A DNA stretch of 64,000 bases from DATHTC01 sp963746805. Lineage in GTDB: Bacteria > Actinomycetota > Thermoleophilia > Gaiellales > Gaiellaceae. Below, one piece after another: positions 45,284 through 54,508 of this stretch. Below the pieces are notes generated by a model that worked only from the letters and a program-made list of their open reading frames with translations, was not told where the DNA came from and did no database searches. The stretch covers positions 1 to 64,000 of the forward strand of contig CAVVCQ010000007.1 in the NCBI GenBank assembly GCA_963746805.1. The letters are read 5' to 3'. The position numbers and the translations under genes are program-made. The stretch's first letter is position 1; every line of letters begins with the position of its first letter.

Positions 45284-46353
45284 GGATCGTGTTCGACGTC
45301 TCGCCGCTCGCCCTTCCGCGGACGGGCGTCGGCAATTACGTGCTCGGGTCGCTCCGCGGCCTCGCCGGCGCGGTCGGGACCGACGGCGAGGTGGTCGCGT
45401 TCGCGCTCACCGGGCCGCGCGGGCGCCGCGCGATCCCGGAGGCGCTCGACGGCGTCCCGGTGCGGCGCCGCCTGCTCTTCGTCCCCGGCGCGCGCTGGGT
45501 GCGTGAGCGCTGGAGCACCTTCGGCCGCCCGCCGGTGCAGCGGCTCGCGGGGCGGCTCGACGTCTTCCACTACTCGGACTGGATGTTCCCGGCGCAGCGC
45601 GGCGGCCTGCGCTCGACGATGGTGCACGACCTCGATCCCGCTGCGCTTCCCCGAGTGGACGACCGCCTGGACGCGGCGCATGCACGGGGCGAAGTACCGC
45701 GACACGGCGCGGACCGCGGACGTCGTGTTCACGAACTCGCGCTTCACCGCCGACGACGTGCGCGACCGGCTCGGCGTGCCCGAGCGAGCGGCTCGTGGTC
45801 GCGCCGCCCGGGGTCGACCCGGTCTACCGCGCCGAGGGGCCGTCGGCCGATCTGGGACGGCCGTACGCGGTCACCGTCGCGACGCTCGAGCCGCGCAAGA
45901 ACCTCGCGACGCTCGTCGAGGCGTGGCAGCGGCTCGGCGACGGGCTCGCGCTCGCGGTCGTCGGCGCCGCCGGCTGGGGCGAGCAGCCGGAGCTCGACCG
46001 GCCCGGGATCGTGCGGCTCGGCTACGTCGGCGCCGAGCGGCTCGCCGAGCTGTACCGCGGCGCTGCCGTGGCCGTCTACCCGTCCCGCTTCGAGGGCTTC
46101 GGGATGCCGATCGTCGAGGCGATGGCGGCGGGGACGCCGGTCGTCGCCTCGGCGCACGCGTCGATGGACGAGGCGAGCGGGGACGCGGCCGTGCGGGCCG
46201 ATCCCGACGATCCGGACGCGCTCGCGGCGGCCGTCGAGCGGGCGGTCGAGCGAGCGCGACCGGCTCGTCCCGCTCGGCCTGCGCCACGCGGAGGCGTTCA
46301 CGTGGGAGCGCGTCGGCGAGATCATGCTCGCGGCGTACCGTGACCGGCTGTGA
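45280..46353 (+). CDS. GT4 glycosyltransferase (frameshifted)
   Basis: The GTG at 45280 (GTGA overlap) gives VRIVFDVSPLALPRTGVGNY, the start common to the mannosyltransferase-like GT4 branch. LDVFHYSDWMFPAQRGGLRS and TMVHDLDP follow, then after a shift near 45645 FPEWTTAWTRRMHGAKYRDT, VVFTNSRFTADDVRDRLGVP, YAVTVATLEPRKNLATLVEA and the donor motif FEGFGMPIVEAMAAGTPVVA. Other shifts lie near 45785 and 46255. It is the first of three similar GT4 genes in a row (45.3, 46.4 and 47.3 kb), apparently arisen by duplication, probably building a repeated sugar stretch. Confidence 0.8.
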   Translation: MRIVFDVSPLALPRTGVGNYVLGSLRGLAGAVGTDGEVVAFALTGPRGRRAIPEALDGVPVRRRLLFVPGARWVRERWSTFGRPPVQRLAGRLDVFHYSDWMFPAQRGGLRSTMVHDLDPAALPRVDDRLDAAHARGEVPRHGADRGRRVHELALHRRRRARPARRARASGSWSRRPGSTRSTAPRGRRPIWDGRTRSPSRRSSRARTSRRSSRRGSGSATGSRSRSSAPPAGASSRSSTGPGSCGSATSAPSGSPSCTAALPWPSTRPASRASGCRSSRRWRRGRRSSPRRTRRWTRRAGTRPCGPIPTIRTRSRRPSSGRSSERDRLVPLGLRHAEAFTWERVGEIMLAAYRDRL

Positions 46354-47323
46354 AGGTCGGACTCGACCTGTCGCCGCTGGCGCTCACCCGCGCCGGCACC
46401 GCGCGGTACCTCGAGGGGCTCCTGCCGCACCTGCGGCGAGCGCGTTGCGCTGACCGGGCTGCACTGGGGCGGCGGCGGCCGCGTCACCGCCGCGGTGCGG
46501 GATGCGTGGTGGTACCCGGTCGCGCTGCCGCTGCGCGCCGCGCGGCCTCGACGTCCTCCACTGCCCCACCTTCCGCGCGCCGCTGCGCTCGCCGGTGCCG
46601 CTCGTCGTGACCGTGCACGACCTCGCCGTGCTGCGTCACCCGGATGCGTTCCGGCGCTGGTCGCGCGCCTACCGCCGCCTCGTCCCGCACGCCATCCGTG
46701 CCGCGACCCGCCTGATCGCCGTCTCGGAGTTCACGAAGCGCGAGCTGGTGGAGCTCACCGGCGTGCCCGAGGAGCGCGTACGCGTCGTCTCCAACGCCGT
46801 CGGCGCGCCGTTCGCGCCGGAGGGGCCTCGGGCCGAGGGCGAGTACGTGCTCGCGGTCGGGACGCTCGAGCCGCGGAAGAACCTCGAGCGCCTCACCGCC
46901 GCGATGGCCGGCCTCGGCGTCGAGCTGCGCGTCGTCGGCGCGCGCGGGTGGGGCGGCGTCGACGTCGCCGACGTCACCTGGCTCGGCGCGGTCGACGACG
47001 ACGAGCTCGCCCGGCTCTACCGCGGCGCGCTCGCCGTGGCGTACCCGTCGCTGTACGAGGGGTTCGGGATCCCGGTGCTGGAGGCGATGGCGTCCGGCGC
47101 CGCCGTCGTTACGAGCGCCGGGACGGCGATGGCCGAGGTGGCCGACGGCGCGGCCGTGCTCGTCGACCCGACCGACGTCGACTCGATCCGGGCCGGGATC
47201 GAGCGCGCGATCGCCGAGCGGGAGGAGCTGGGGAGGCGCGGCCCCGTGCGCGCGGCCGGGTACACGTGGGAGGCGGCGGCCGAGGCGACCGTGCGCGTGT
47301 ACGAGGAGGCCGCCGGTGCCTGA
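46350..47323 (+). CDS. GT4 glycosyltransferase (frameshifted at 5' end)
   Basis: GTG at 46350 (GTGA) gives VKVGLDLSPLALTRAGTARY, matching its upstream neighbour. Shifts near 46437 and 46545 then lead to one frame: LDVLHCPTFRAPLRSPVPLV, VTVHDLAVLRHPDAFRRWSR, RLIAVSEFTKRELVELTGVP, YVLAVGTLEPRKNLERLTAA and the donor motif LYEGFGIPVLEAMASGAAVV. This is the mannosyl/rhamnosyltransferase-type GT4 layout. It overlaps the next gene by 8 bp. Confidence 0.85.
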
Positions 47324-48332
47324 CCCGCTGGTCGTGATCGACGCCGACGTGCTCGGGCGCAACCGCACCGGCGACGAGACCTACACGGAGAACCTGCTGC
47401 GCGCGCTGCCGGCGCACGCCGACGGGCTGCGGCTCGCGGCGATCACGCGGCGCCCCGATCTCGTCCCGCCGGGGATCGAGCCCGTCGAGCTCCGCACCGG
47501 CTCGCAGGAGCTGCGCATGGCGCTGACCGTGCCGCGCCTGCTCCGGCGCCTGCGGCCGGCGCTGGCGCACTTCCAGCACGCGTTCCCGCTGCGTCTCTAC
47601 GGCCCGGCCGTCCTCACCGTCCACGACCTCTCGTTCGAGCGCGACCCGTCGCTGATGGGCCGCGTCGACCGGCTCACCTTCCGCACGATGGTGCCGCGCT
47701 CGGTGCGCCGTGCCGCGCGCGTCCTGGCCGTGTCGGAGCGGACGCGCCGCGACCTGCGCGACCTGTACGGCACGCCCGAATGGAAGATCGTCGTGACGCC
47801 GAACGCCGTCGACCCTGCCTTCGGGCCGGGCGAGGCGGACGGCGAGCCGTACCTCCTCTTCGTCGGCGCCATCCAGGAGCGCAAGGACCCGCTCGCCGCC
47901 GCCGAGGCCGCCGCCGCCGTGGGTCTGCCGCTCGTCGTCGTCGGGCCCGAGAAGGAGCCGGCGCTCGCCCGCGAGCTCGAGCGCCGCGGCGCGCGCCTGC
48001 AGGGGTACGTGGCCAAGCCGCAGCTGGCGACGCTCTACCGCGGCGCGGCAGCGCTCGTCCTCCCCTCGCGCTACGAGGGCTTCGGCCTGCCGGTGCTGGA
48101 GGCGATGGCGAGCGGCACCCCGGTCGTGGCGGCGCCCGAGCCGGCGCTGCAGGAGGTCGCCGGCGACGCGGCCGTCTACGCGGAGCGCGGTGAGCTGGCC
48201 GATGCCGTGCGGCAGGCCCTGGCCGACCGGGAGCGGCTGAGCGCCGCCGGGCTCGAGCGCGCCAAGAAGTTCTCCTGGGACGAGACGGCGCGGCGGACCG
48301 CCGCCGTCTACCGCGAGGTGCTCGGCGCGTGA
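47316..48332 (+). CDS. GT4 glycosyltransferase
   Basis: 338 residues in one intact frame from GTG 47316. VVIDADVLGRNRTGDETYTE; LAHFQHAFPLRLYGPAVLTV; HDLSFERDPSLMGRVDRLTF; RVLAVSERTRRDLRDLYGTP; YLLFVGAIQERKDPLAAAEA; and the donor motif YEGFGLPVLEAMASGTPVVA. The NRTGDETYTENLLRAL segment is characteristic of a GT4 subgroup in actinobacterial glycan clusters. Third of the duplicated GT4 trio; GTGA overlap to the next gene. Confidence 0.85.
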   Translation: MPDPLVVIDADVLGRNRTGDETYTENLLRALPAHADGLRLAAITRRPDLVPPGIEPVELRTGSQELRMALTVPRLLRRLRPALAHFQHAFPLRLYGPAVLTVHDLSFERDPSLMGRVDRLTFRTMVPRSVRRAARVLAVSERTRRDLRDLYGTPEWKIVVTPNAVDPAFGPGEADGEPYLLFVGAIQERKDPLAAAEAAAAVGLPLVVVGPEKEPALARELERRGARLQGYVAKPQLATLYRGAAALVLPSRYEGFGLPVLEAMASGTPVVAAPEPALQEVAGDAAVYAERGELADAVRQALADRERLSAAGLERAKKFSWDETARRTAAVYREVLGA

Positions 48333-49088
48333 CCATCGCGGCCGTCGTCGTCTCGCACGGCCACGCGGCCGAGCTCGAACGGCTCCTGCCGGCGCTCGTG
48401 CCGCAGGTGGACGAGACCGTGGTCGTCGCCAACGTCCCGGGGAGCGTCGGGGCCGTTCCGGACGGCGTGCGCGTGCTCGACAACCCGCGGCCGCTCGGCT
48501 TCGCCGCGAACGCGAACCTCGGCATCGCCGCCACGGACGCGGAGCTCGTCGCGATCGTGAACCCGGACGCGGTGCCCGAGCCCGGCGCGGTCGCCGTCCT
48601 CGCCGAGTTCCTCGAGGCGCACCCGCGCGCGGGTGTCGCCGGGCCGCAGATGCGCTACCCCGACGGCTCCTGGCAGCCGTCGCGCCGCCGCTTCCCGACC
48701 GTGTCGGGGACGATCGTCCGCCGCACGCCGCTGCGGCTCCTGTTCCACCCGATGGAGCGGCAGACGCGGCACTACCACCTCGACGAGCGGCCCACGGAGC
48801 CGGTCGAGGCCGACTGGATGCTCGGCGGCTTCCTCCTCCTGCGCCGCACGATGCTCGACGAGCTCGGCGGCTTCGACCCGCGCTTCCGCATGTACGGCGA
48901 GGACATCGACCTCTGCTACCGCGCCGCGAAGGCGGGCTGGGAGCGGTGGTACGTGCCGGACGCGGTGGTGACGCACGCGTACGACCGGGCGAGCCGACCG
49001 CCGCTTCCTCGACCGGCGCACGCTCTGGCACTGGGGCGGGATCCTGCGCTTCGTGCGCAAGCATCCGGAGCGGCTCCGGGCGTTTTGA
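48329..49088 (+). CDS. GT2 glycosyltransferase, rhamnosyltransferase-like (one frameshift near 3' end)
   Basis: GTG 48329 (GTGA). TIAAVVVSHGHAAELERLLP is the GT2 start, VRVLDNPRPLGFAANANLGI the conserved N-x-x-x-G-F-A-x-x-x-N-x-G motif of the rhamnosyltransferase branch, VAIVNPDAVPEPGAVAVLAE the DxD-equivalent, WMLGGFLLLRRTMLDELGGF and RFRMYGEDIDLCYRAAKAGW the acceptor-side ED motif. One extra base near 48990 shifts the frame; RRFLDRRTLWHWGGILRFVR and KHPERLRAF then end at 49086-49088. The stop forms a TTGA overlap with the next gene. No membrane helix, so it acts on the cytoplasmic face. Confidence 0.8.
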
Positions 49089-49708
49089 GCACCGAGAAGT
49101 ACGACCCGCAGGCCGAGCGCTGGACGGAGACGGCCTACGCGGACGCGGACGCCTACCTCGCCCATCGCGCCGAGCTCGTCGTCTCGCTCGGGCCTGCGCT
49201 CGTGCCGGGCGACGTCGTCCTCGACCTCGCGTGCGGCGACGGCGGTCTCGGCGAGCATCTGCTGGGGCTCGGCGTCGACTACCGGGGCGTGGACGCGAGC
49301 GAGCCGATGGTCGAGGCCGCGCGCCGCCGGCTGGGCGACCGCGTCGAGCGCGGCGACCTCAACACGTACGCGCCGGCCGGGCCGGTCGCCGCGACCACCG
49401 TCTTCCGCGCGATCTACTACGCGGAGGACCGCGAGGCGTTCTTCCGCCGCGTGGCCGGGTTCACGACCACGAAGCTCGTCTTCGACCTGAACCCGCGCCA
49501 GTTCCCGGTCGAGACCGTGCGCGCCGAGCTGCGGCGCGCCGGCTGGGACGGGCTCGCGCTGCGGCCGTTCCTGTTCCCGCAGCGCCACTCGCCGCCGCGC
49601 GCGCTGCGCCCGCTGGTGGTGGCCGCCGAGCGCACACCGCTCGCGCGGCTCGCGCTGCGGCTGCGCTTCACCTACCTCGTCGCGGCCTTCCGGGGCTCGA
49701 ACCGGTAG
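49085..49708 (+). CDS. Class I SAM-dependent methyltransferase
   Basis: 207 residues from a TTG start at 49085 that overlaps the previous stop (TTGA). TEKYDPQAERWTETAYADAD, then VVLDLACGDGGLGEHLLGLG (SAM motif I), YRGVDASEPMVEAARRRLGD (acidic motif) and GDLNTYAPAGPVAATTVFRA followed by IYYAEDREAFFRRVAGFTTT. Its place after a glycosyltransferase in the last position of the operon suggests terminal methylation of a sugar, which in ABC-exported glycans can stop chain growth; this is inference. The last 37 bp overlap the convergent membrane enzyme gene. Confidence 0.8.
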   Translation: MSTEKYDPQAERWTETAYADADAYLAHRAELVVSLGPALVPGDVVLDLACGDGGLGEHLLGLGVDYRGVDASEPMVEAARRRLGDRVERGDLNTYAPAGPVAATTVFRAIYYAEDREAFFRRVAGFTTTKLVFDLNPRQFPVETVRAELRRAGWDGLALRPFLFPQRHSPPRALRPLVVAAERTPLARLALRLRFTYLVAAFRGSNR

Positions 49709-51841
49709 TCGACGACCGCGCCGAGGTGCCGCGTCTCGCCGCTCGACGGGTCGAGCTGCGCGGGCACGAACGTCGGGTCGACCGTCACCTCGACCTTGAA
49801 CGGCGGCTTCGGCGTCGGGATCGCGAACGTCCGCTCCTTCCCCGCGCCGACGGTCCATTCGCGCGTCTCGGTCACGTTCCCGAGCGCAGGCTGCTTGTCC
49901 TCGCCGATCACGAGCGGCCCGAGCTCGATCTTCACGCGGCCCGGCACGTCCTCGCCGGTCCAGCCCTTACGCGACACGGTCACGTGCATCGTCCCGGCCC
50001 GGTTGCCGGGCGTGATGAAGACGGAGTGGCCGCTCGGGTCCTCGCCCGTCCACCCGTCCGCGTACACGCCGGTGGTCGACGTCCGCAGCCGCAGCGGCGG
50101 GGAGACGCGGAAGAGCCGCCAGCCTCCGCCGCGCGCGACCTCGGTCCCGTAGACGTCGATCCCGGGGTCGGCGACGACGTACGGCACCTTCGGGTCGGGG
50201 AAGAGCGTGCCGTCGACGTTCGCGAGGTCGGGCGTGACGATCGGCCCGGCGTCCGCGGGCGCGGTGCCGTCGACGCTCCAGACCTTCTCGATCGCGCGGT
50301 TCCAGAACTCGAGCAGGTAGATCCCGTTCGCGTTCGTCACCTGCTTGCCGAGGTAGAGCGTCGGCGCGCCCTTCGTGGCGTCGTCGACCCAGGTCGGCGG
50401 GTCGGGGAAGCCCTGGATCAGGTTGTCGGCCGCGGTGTTCGACCCGGCCGCCGCGTACAGCTCGCCGGTCGCGTTCCACACGAGCAGCCCGACCGCGACG
50501 ACGACCGCGAGCACGGCCGAGACGGCCGGCGCCCGCTTGCGCGTGAGCGCGGTCACGACCGCGAGCACGAGGCCGACGCGCGAACGCGACGAGCACGAGC
50601 GCCTCGAGCGTCCCCTTCGGCAGCTCGAGCTCCCGGTTGCCGGCGACGAGGATCGAGAAGCCGGGCGCCTCGAAGTACGGGTACTCGAGGAAGATCGGCG
50701 TGACGAGCAGCATCACGAGCACGAACACCGCCGAGGCCGCGAACGCGAGCGGCTTCAGGCGCGGGCGCGCGAGCCAGGCCGCGGTCGCGACGAACACGAG
50801 CGGCGCGAGGTAGATCAGGTTCCGCTCGGCGACGCGCGTGCCGAAGACGGTCGAGAGGTGTGCGGCCTTCGCGGCGGTGTAGAGGCCGAGGACGGCCACC
50901 GCCAGCGCGAGCACGAGCCGGAACGCCCGCTCGGCCGGGGTCCGGTCGCCGCGGCGCTCGACGAGCGAGGCGAGCGCGAGCACGACCGGCAGGATCCCGA
51001 GCCCGATCGTGAGCGCTCCGCCCGCCCACAGGCCGTACTCGAGCATCCGGTCCTTGTAGTCGCCGGTCGCCCGCTCCCAGGAGAAGGACGCGGCCGCGAA
51101 GAGCGAGTTCAGCGCGGCGACGGCGATGACGAGGAGGACGATCGCGCCGGCCCAGTCCCAGCGGCTCCAGCCGGCGCGCCAGCGCGTCAGGCGGTCGCCC
51201 TTCCACGCGGTGACGGCGAGCGCGAGCGCGAAGACGACCACGAGCGTCGCGAGCTGGCCGCGGACGAACGGCGCCGCGAGCGCGACGACGAGCGCCAGGG
51301 CGTAGGCGGCAGTCGTGCGGACGACGAGCGCGCGGACGAGGAGGAGGAAGAACGTCGCCGCGACCGGATAGGCGTACGGCTCCTCGATGATCAGCGTCGA
51401 GTAGGTGAGCGCCGGGATCGCGGCCGAGGCCGCGGCGGCGAACAGCGCCCAGCCGCGCGACACGAGCATCCGCGCGAGCAGGTACACGGGGAAGACGACG
51501 GACGTCATCGCGACGACGCCGATCGCCTTCGCGATCCCGTACGCGGTGCTCGCGTCGCTCACCAGCCAGGCCGGCGCGGTCGCGAGCTCCGTCAGGTTGT
51601 CGAGCGAGGCCGGCTCCCCGCGGCGCGTGAGACCCAGCCCCTCGGCGAGCGAACGGGCGATCTGCGTGTACTTGAGCTCGTCCGAGAAGAGGTACGGCGT
51701 CGCGACGAGCCAGGCCTGCCAGGCGTAGACGAAGGCGAAGCAGACGAAGACCGTGAGCAGCGGGAGCGCGGACGAGAGCCGGTCCAGCCGGGTCGTCGCG
51801 CGCGCGGCCGGCGCGCGCTCGGTGCCGACGGCGGTGTTCAC
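49672..51841 (-). CDS. Polytopic GT-C-like glycosyltransferase with C-terminal beta-rich domain (one frameshift)
   Basis: GTG at 51841 (GTGA overlap). Helix 1 LLTVFVCFAFVYAWQAWLVA; acidic loop FSDELKYTQIARSLAEGLGL; helices VVFPVYLLARMLVSRGWALF and onward; a frame shift near 50580; then a soluble C-terminal domain of about 250 residues (ATGELYAAAGSNTAADNLIQ ... PPTWVDDATKGAPTLYLG). Its last half contains the TTGVYADGW and RHLGAVVDYRFEP motifs shared with the enzyme ending at 45283. It should use a lipid-phosphate sugar donor on the outer face; the tail may bind the acceptor glycan. It overlaps the methyltransferase tail to tail by 37 bp. Confidence 0.75.
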
Positions 51842-53640
51842 CGGGCCCCGATCCCGAGGACGGTCTCGGGCGCCAGGTCGGTCTCGCGCCGGACGAAGCG
51901 ACACTCGATCCCGGCCTCCTCGCACGCCGCCACGACCATCGTGAGCCGCTCCCGCGGCGCGTCGGGGATCGTCACGAGGACGGCGTTCGCGCGGGACGAC
52001 TCGAGGAGCGCCGGCACGGACTCGGTGCCGCCGAGCACGCGCGCGCCGAGGATGCTGCGGCCGCGGAGCCGCGGGTCGTCGTCCACGAAGCCCACGACCC
52101 GGACGTCCGGCTGCTCGCGCAGCTCGCGGAGGAGGCTGCGGCCGGCCCGGCCCGCGCCCACGAGCAGCGTGCGCCGCTGCGCCGAGCGGCCCGCGACGAC
52201 GTGGAACGCGCGTGCGAAGGCCCGCTCGCCGAAGCGCGAGGCGCCGATCAGCACGGTGCAGATGATCGCGTCGATCGCGTAGACGTCGAGCGGGAAGTCC
52301 CCGAACGGATTCGTGAGCGCGATGAACCCGACCGCGACGACCTCCGAGGCGACGACCGCGACGATCACGCGCACGGCGTCGGTCGCGGAGGCGTAGCGCC
52401 AGACGCCGCGGTACAGCCCGAGCGGGATGAAGAACGCGTAGCGGGCGGCGAGGATCACGGGCAGCGAGACCGCGACGATGTGCCGCTGGTAGTCCGTGCC
52501 GGTGCCGTCGACGCGGAGGAGGAACGCGGTCGCGAGCGAGGCCGTGATGAGGGCGAAGTCGACGAGCACCTCGACGAACCGCTGCCGGTGGACGACGAAG
52601 GTCCGGCCCAGGCGCGTCGCGCTGTCCGGCCGTCGCTCGACCTCGCCGATGAAGCTCGCGAACTGGACGAGCAGGGCGAAGCTGAGGAGGACGCCGACGG
52701 TCGCGATCCAGGCGTCGTCGAGGACGGTGTACGTGAGGCTCGTCGCGCCGAGCGCCGCGGACACGAGCGCGAGCAGGACGAGCGCGCGGCGCTCGGAGAG
52801 CCCGCGGTAGACGATCCGGTGCGACGTGTGGTCGCGGCCGCCCTGGCTGATCGGGCGCCCCTCGAGCAGCCGCACGATCGTGACGAGCGCGGTGTCGAGG
52901 ATCGGCACGGCGAGCACGAGGATCGGCAGGAGCAGCGTCGCGACGGTCGTCCCGGCGACGTTCCAGCTCGCGAGCAGGCCGAGGCAGGCGAGGACGAAGC
53001 CGAGCACCTGGCTGCCGGCGTCGCCCATGAAGATCGCAGCCGGCCGGCCGGGGCGGACGTTGAACGGGAGGAAGCCGAGGCAGGCGAAGGCGAGCGACAG
53101 GGCGAGGACGAGCACGAGGTCGTTCTCGTGCACCGTGGCGGCGTCGATCGCGAAGTAGCCGGCGGCGATCGCGGCGAGCGTCGCGGCGAGGCCGTCCATG
53201 TTGTCGAGCAGGTTGAACGCGTTCGTCATCCCGACGAGCCAGACCAGCCCGATCGCGATCGCGAGCACGTCGTTGCCGACGATCTCGACGGAGAGGCCGC
53301 TCACGAGGACGATCACCGCGGCGGCGAGCTGGGCGCCGACCTTCGCGAGCGGCGGCAGCGAGCGGACGTCGTCGACGAGCCCGGCGACGAACAGCAGCGC
53401 GCAGCCGGCGAGGACACCGCCGAGCTCGGAGCTCCAGGGCAGGGCGCCGGTCGCGACCGCCAGGAGCACCGCGCCGACGAGGCCGAGGACGATCCCGATA
53501 CCGCCGCCGACCGGCGTCTCGCGGTCGTGCCAGCGGTCCCCGCTCGGGGCGGCGACGAGGCGGCGCGGACGGAGTCGGAGGGTCGCCCAGATGATCGCCG
53601 CGGACAGGGGCAGAGCGGCGATCGCCGCGAGCGCGTTCAC
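51838..53640 (-). CDS. WecA/MraY-type phosphoglycosyltransferase fused to a CapD/PglF-type N-terminal membrane-Rossmann module
   Basis: 600 residues from GTG 53640. Residues 1-330 are a polytopic undecaprenyl-phosphate sugar-1-phosphate transferase: LVDDVRSLPP (about 89-97), NAFNLLDNMDGLA (140-152), FMGDAGSQVLG (204-214) and the His-rich loop GGRDHTSHR (267-275) are the conserved Asp and His motifs. Residues 350-480 hold four more helices (VLVDFALITASLATAFLLRV, LPVILAARYAFFIPLGLYRG). Residues 490-600 form a Rossmann domain, TLLVGAGRAGRSLLRELREQ, VRVVGFVDDDPRLRGRSILG. That second half is the N-terminal part of CapD/PglF dehydratases without their catalytic SDR domain. It would start a second glycan. 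GTG start supported by a TACCCT box 8 nt upstream. Confidence 0.85.
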   Translation of the reverse strand: MNALAAIAALPLSAAIIWATLRLRPRRLVAAPSGDRWHDRETPVGGGIGIVLGLVGAVLLAVATGALPWSSELGGVLAGCALLFVAGLVDDVRSLPPLAKVGAQLAAAVIVLVSGLSVEIVGNDVLAIAIGLVWLVGMTNAFNLLDNMDGLAATLAAIAAGYFAIDAATVHENDLVLVLALSLAFACLGFLPFNVRPGRPAAIFMGDAGSQVLGFVLACLGLLASWNVAGTTVATLLLPILVLAVPILDTALVTIVRLLEGRPISQGGRDHTSHRIVYRGLSERRALVLLALVSAALGATSLTYTVLDDAWIATVGVLLSFALLVQFASFIGEVERRPDSATRLGRTFVVHRQRFVEVLVDFALITASLATAFLLRVDGTGTDYQRHIVAVSLPVILAARYAFFIPLGLYRGVWRYASATDAVRVIVAVVASEVVAVGFIALTNPFGDFPLDVYAIDAIICTVLIGASRFGERAFARAFHVVAGRSAQRRTLLVGAGRAGRSLLRELREQPDVRVVGFVDDDPRLRGRSILGARVLGGTESVPALLESSRANAVLVTIPDAPRERLTMVVAACEEAGIECRFVRRETDLAPETVLGIGAR

Positions 53641-53648
53641 GGCCTGAG

Positions 53649-53654
53649 AGGGTA
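53649..53654 (-). promoter_or_regulatory. -10 box TACCCT (minus strand), leaderless promoter
   Basis: TACCCT on the minus strand with 8 nt to GTG 53640 of the WecA fusion gene. Confidence 0.5.
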
Positions 53655-53694
53655 GCCCAGCGCGGTTAGGCCCATGTATGGGGGTTCGCCGCTC

Positions 53695-53700
53695 TACGCT
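53695..53700 (+). promoter_or_regulatory. -10 box TACGCT, short-leader promoter of wzm
   Basis: TACGCT with 10 nt to ATG 53711. It favours that ATG over the in-frame ATG at 53678, which would lie upstream of the promoter. Confidence 0.45.
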
Positions 53701-53710
53701 CTGTTCCGGC

Positions 53711-54508
53711 ATGGCCGTCTACGCCGATCTGCTGCGGTACCGCGACCTCTTCGAGAGCCTCTTCCGGCGCGACTTCCAGGCGCGCTACAAGGGCTCGGCG
53801 TTCGGCGTGCTCTGGTCGCTCGCGAACCCGCTGCTGCTGATGGCCGTCTACGTCGTCGTCTTCTCGGTGCTGCTGCGGGTCGGGTCGTCGCTCCACGACT
53901 ACGCGCTCTACGTGCTCGTGGGCGTCGCCGCCTGGGTGTTCTTCTCGACCTCGCTGACGCTCGCGTCGCGCTCGATGCTCGACTACGCGCCGCTGATCCG
54001 GAAGACGCGGTTCCCGCGCCAGCTCGTCGCACTCTCGGCGGTGGCGACGCAGCTGGTCACGTTCGTGGTGATGCTCGCCGTGCTGCTCGTCCTCTCGGTC
54101 GTGCTCGTGCCGGAGGCGCGCGACACGTTCTGGCTCGCGGTGCCGCTCGCGCTCCCGTTCGTCGCGCTCGCAGCCGGGCTGTCGCTCGCGCTGGCGTCGC
54201 TCAACGTCGTCTACCGGGACGTCGAGCACCTCGTCGGCGCGATCCTGCTTCCCTGGTTCTTCGTCACGCCGGTGCTGTACTCGTTCGAGCAGATCCCCGG
54301 CGCCGCCGAGCACGAGACGCTCGTGGACGCGCTCCGCTGGGGCAACCCGGTGACGCCGCCGATCGAGGCGCTGCGCGCGCCGCTGTGGGAGGGGACGCTG
54401 CCCTCGCTGGCGGACACGATCTACCTGGTGGTCGTCAGCCTCGCCTCGCTCGCGGTCGGGGCGTGGGTCTTCGGCCGCGTGGACGACCGGATCGCGGCCG
54501 AGCTCTAG
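53711..54508 (+). CDS. wzm: ABC-2 polysaccharide exporter permease (Wzm)
   Basis: 265 residues. YADLLRYRDLFESLFRRDFQ, ARYKGSAFGVLWSLANPLLL is the classic N-terminal interface helix and first membrane helix of O-antigen/teichoic-acid ABC permeases; YVVVFSVLLRVGSS, WVFFSTSLTLASRSMLDYAP, LIRKTRFPRQLVALSAVATQ, NVVYRDVEHLVGAILLPWFF and NPVTPPIEALRAPLWEG follow in the usual order. Six helices. It needs an ATPase; the only candidate here, wzt, is 2.7 kb away in a separate operon behind hemE and hemH. Its TAG shares the palindrome CTAG (54505-54508) with the stop of the convergent gene. Confidence 0.85.
   Translation: MAVYADLLRYRDLFESLFRRDFQARYKGSAFGVLWSLANPLLLMAVYVVVFSVLLRVGSSLHDYALYVLVGVAAWVFFSTSLTLASRSMLDYAPLIRKTRFPRQLVALSAVATQLVTFVVMLAVLLVLSVVLVPEARDTFWLAVPLALPFVALAAGLSLALASLNVVYRDVEHLVGAILLPWFFVTPVLYSFEQIPGAAEHETLVDALRWGNPVTPPIEALRAPLWEGTLPSLADTIYLVVVSLASLAVGAWVFGRVDDRIAAEL

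Noticed and set aside
53678..53711. ATG at 53678 as start of wzm
   Set aside because: It lies upstream of the TACGCT box, adds residues (MGVRRSTLCSG) atypical for Wzm, and the next ATG at 53711 fits both the promoter spacing and the family start.
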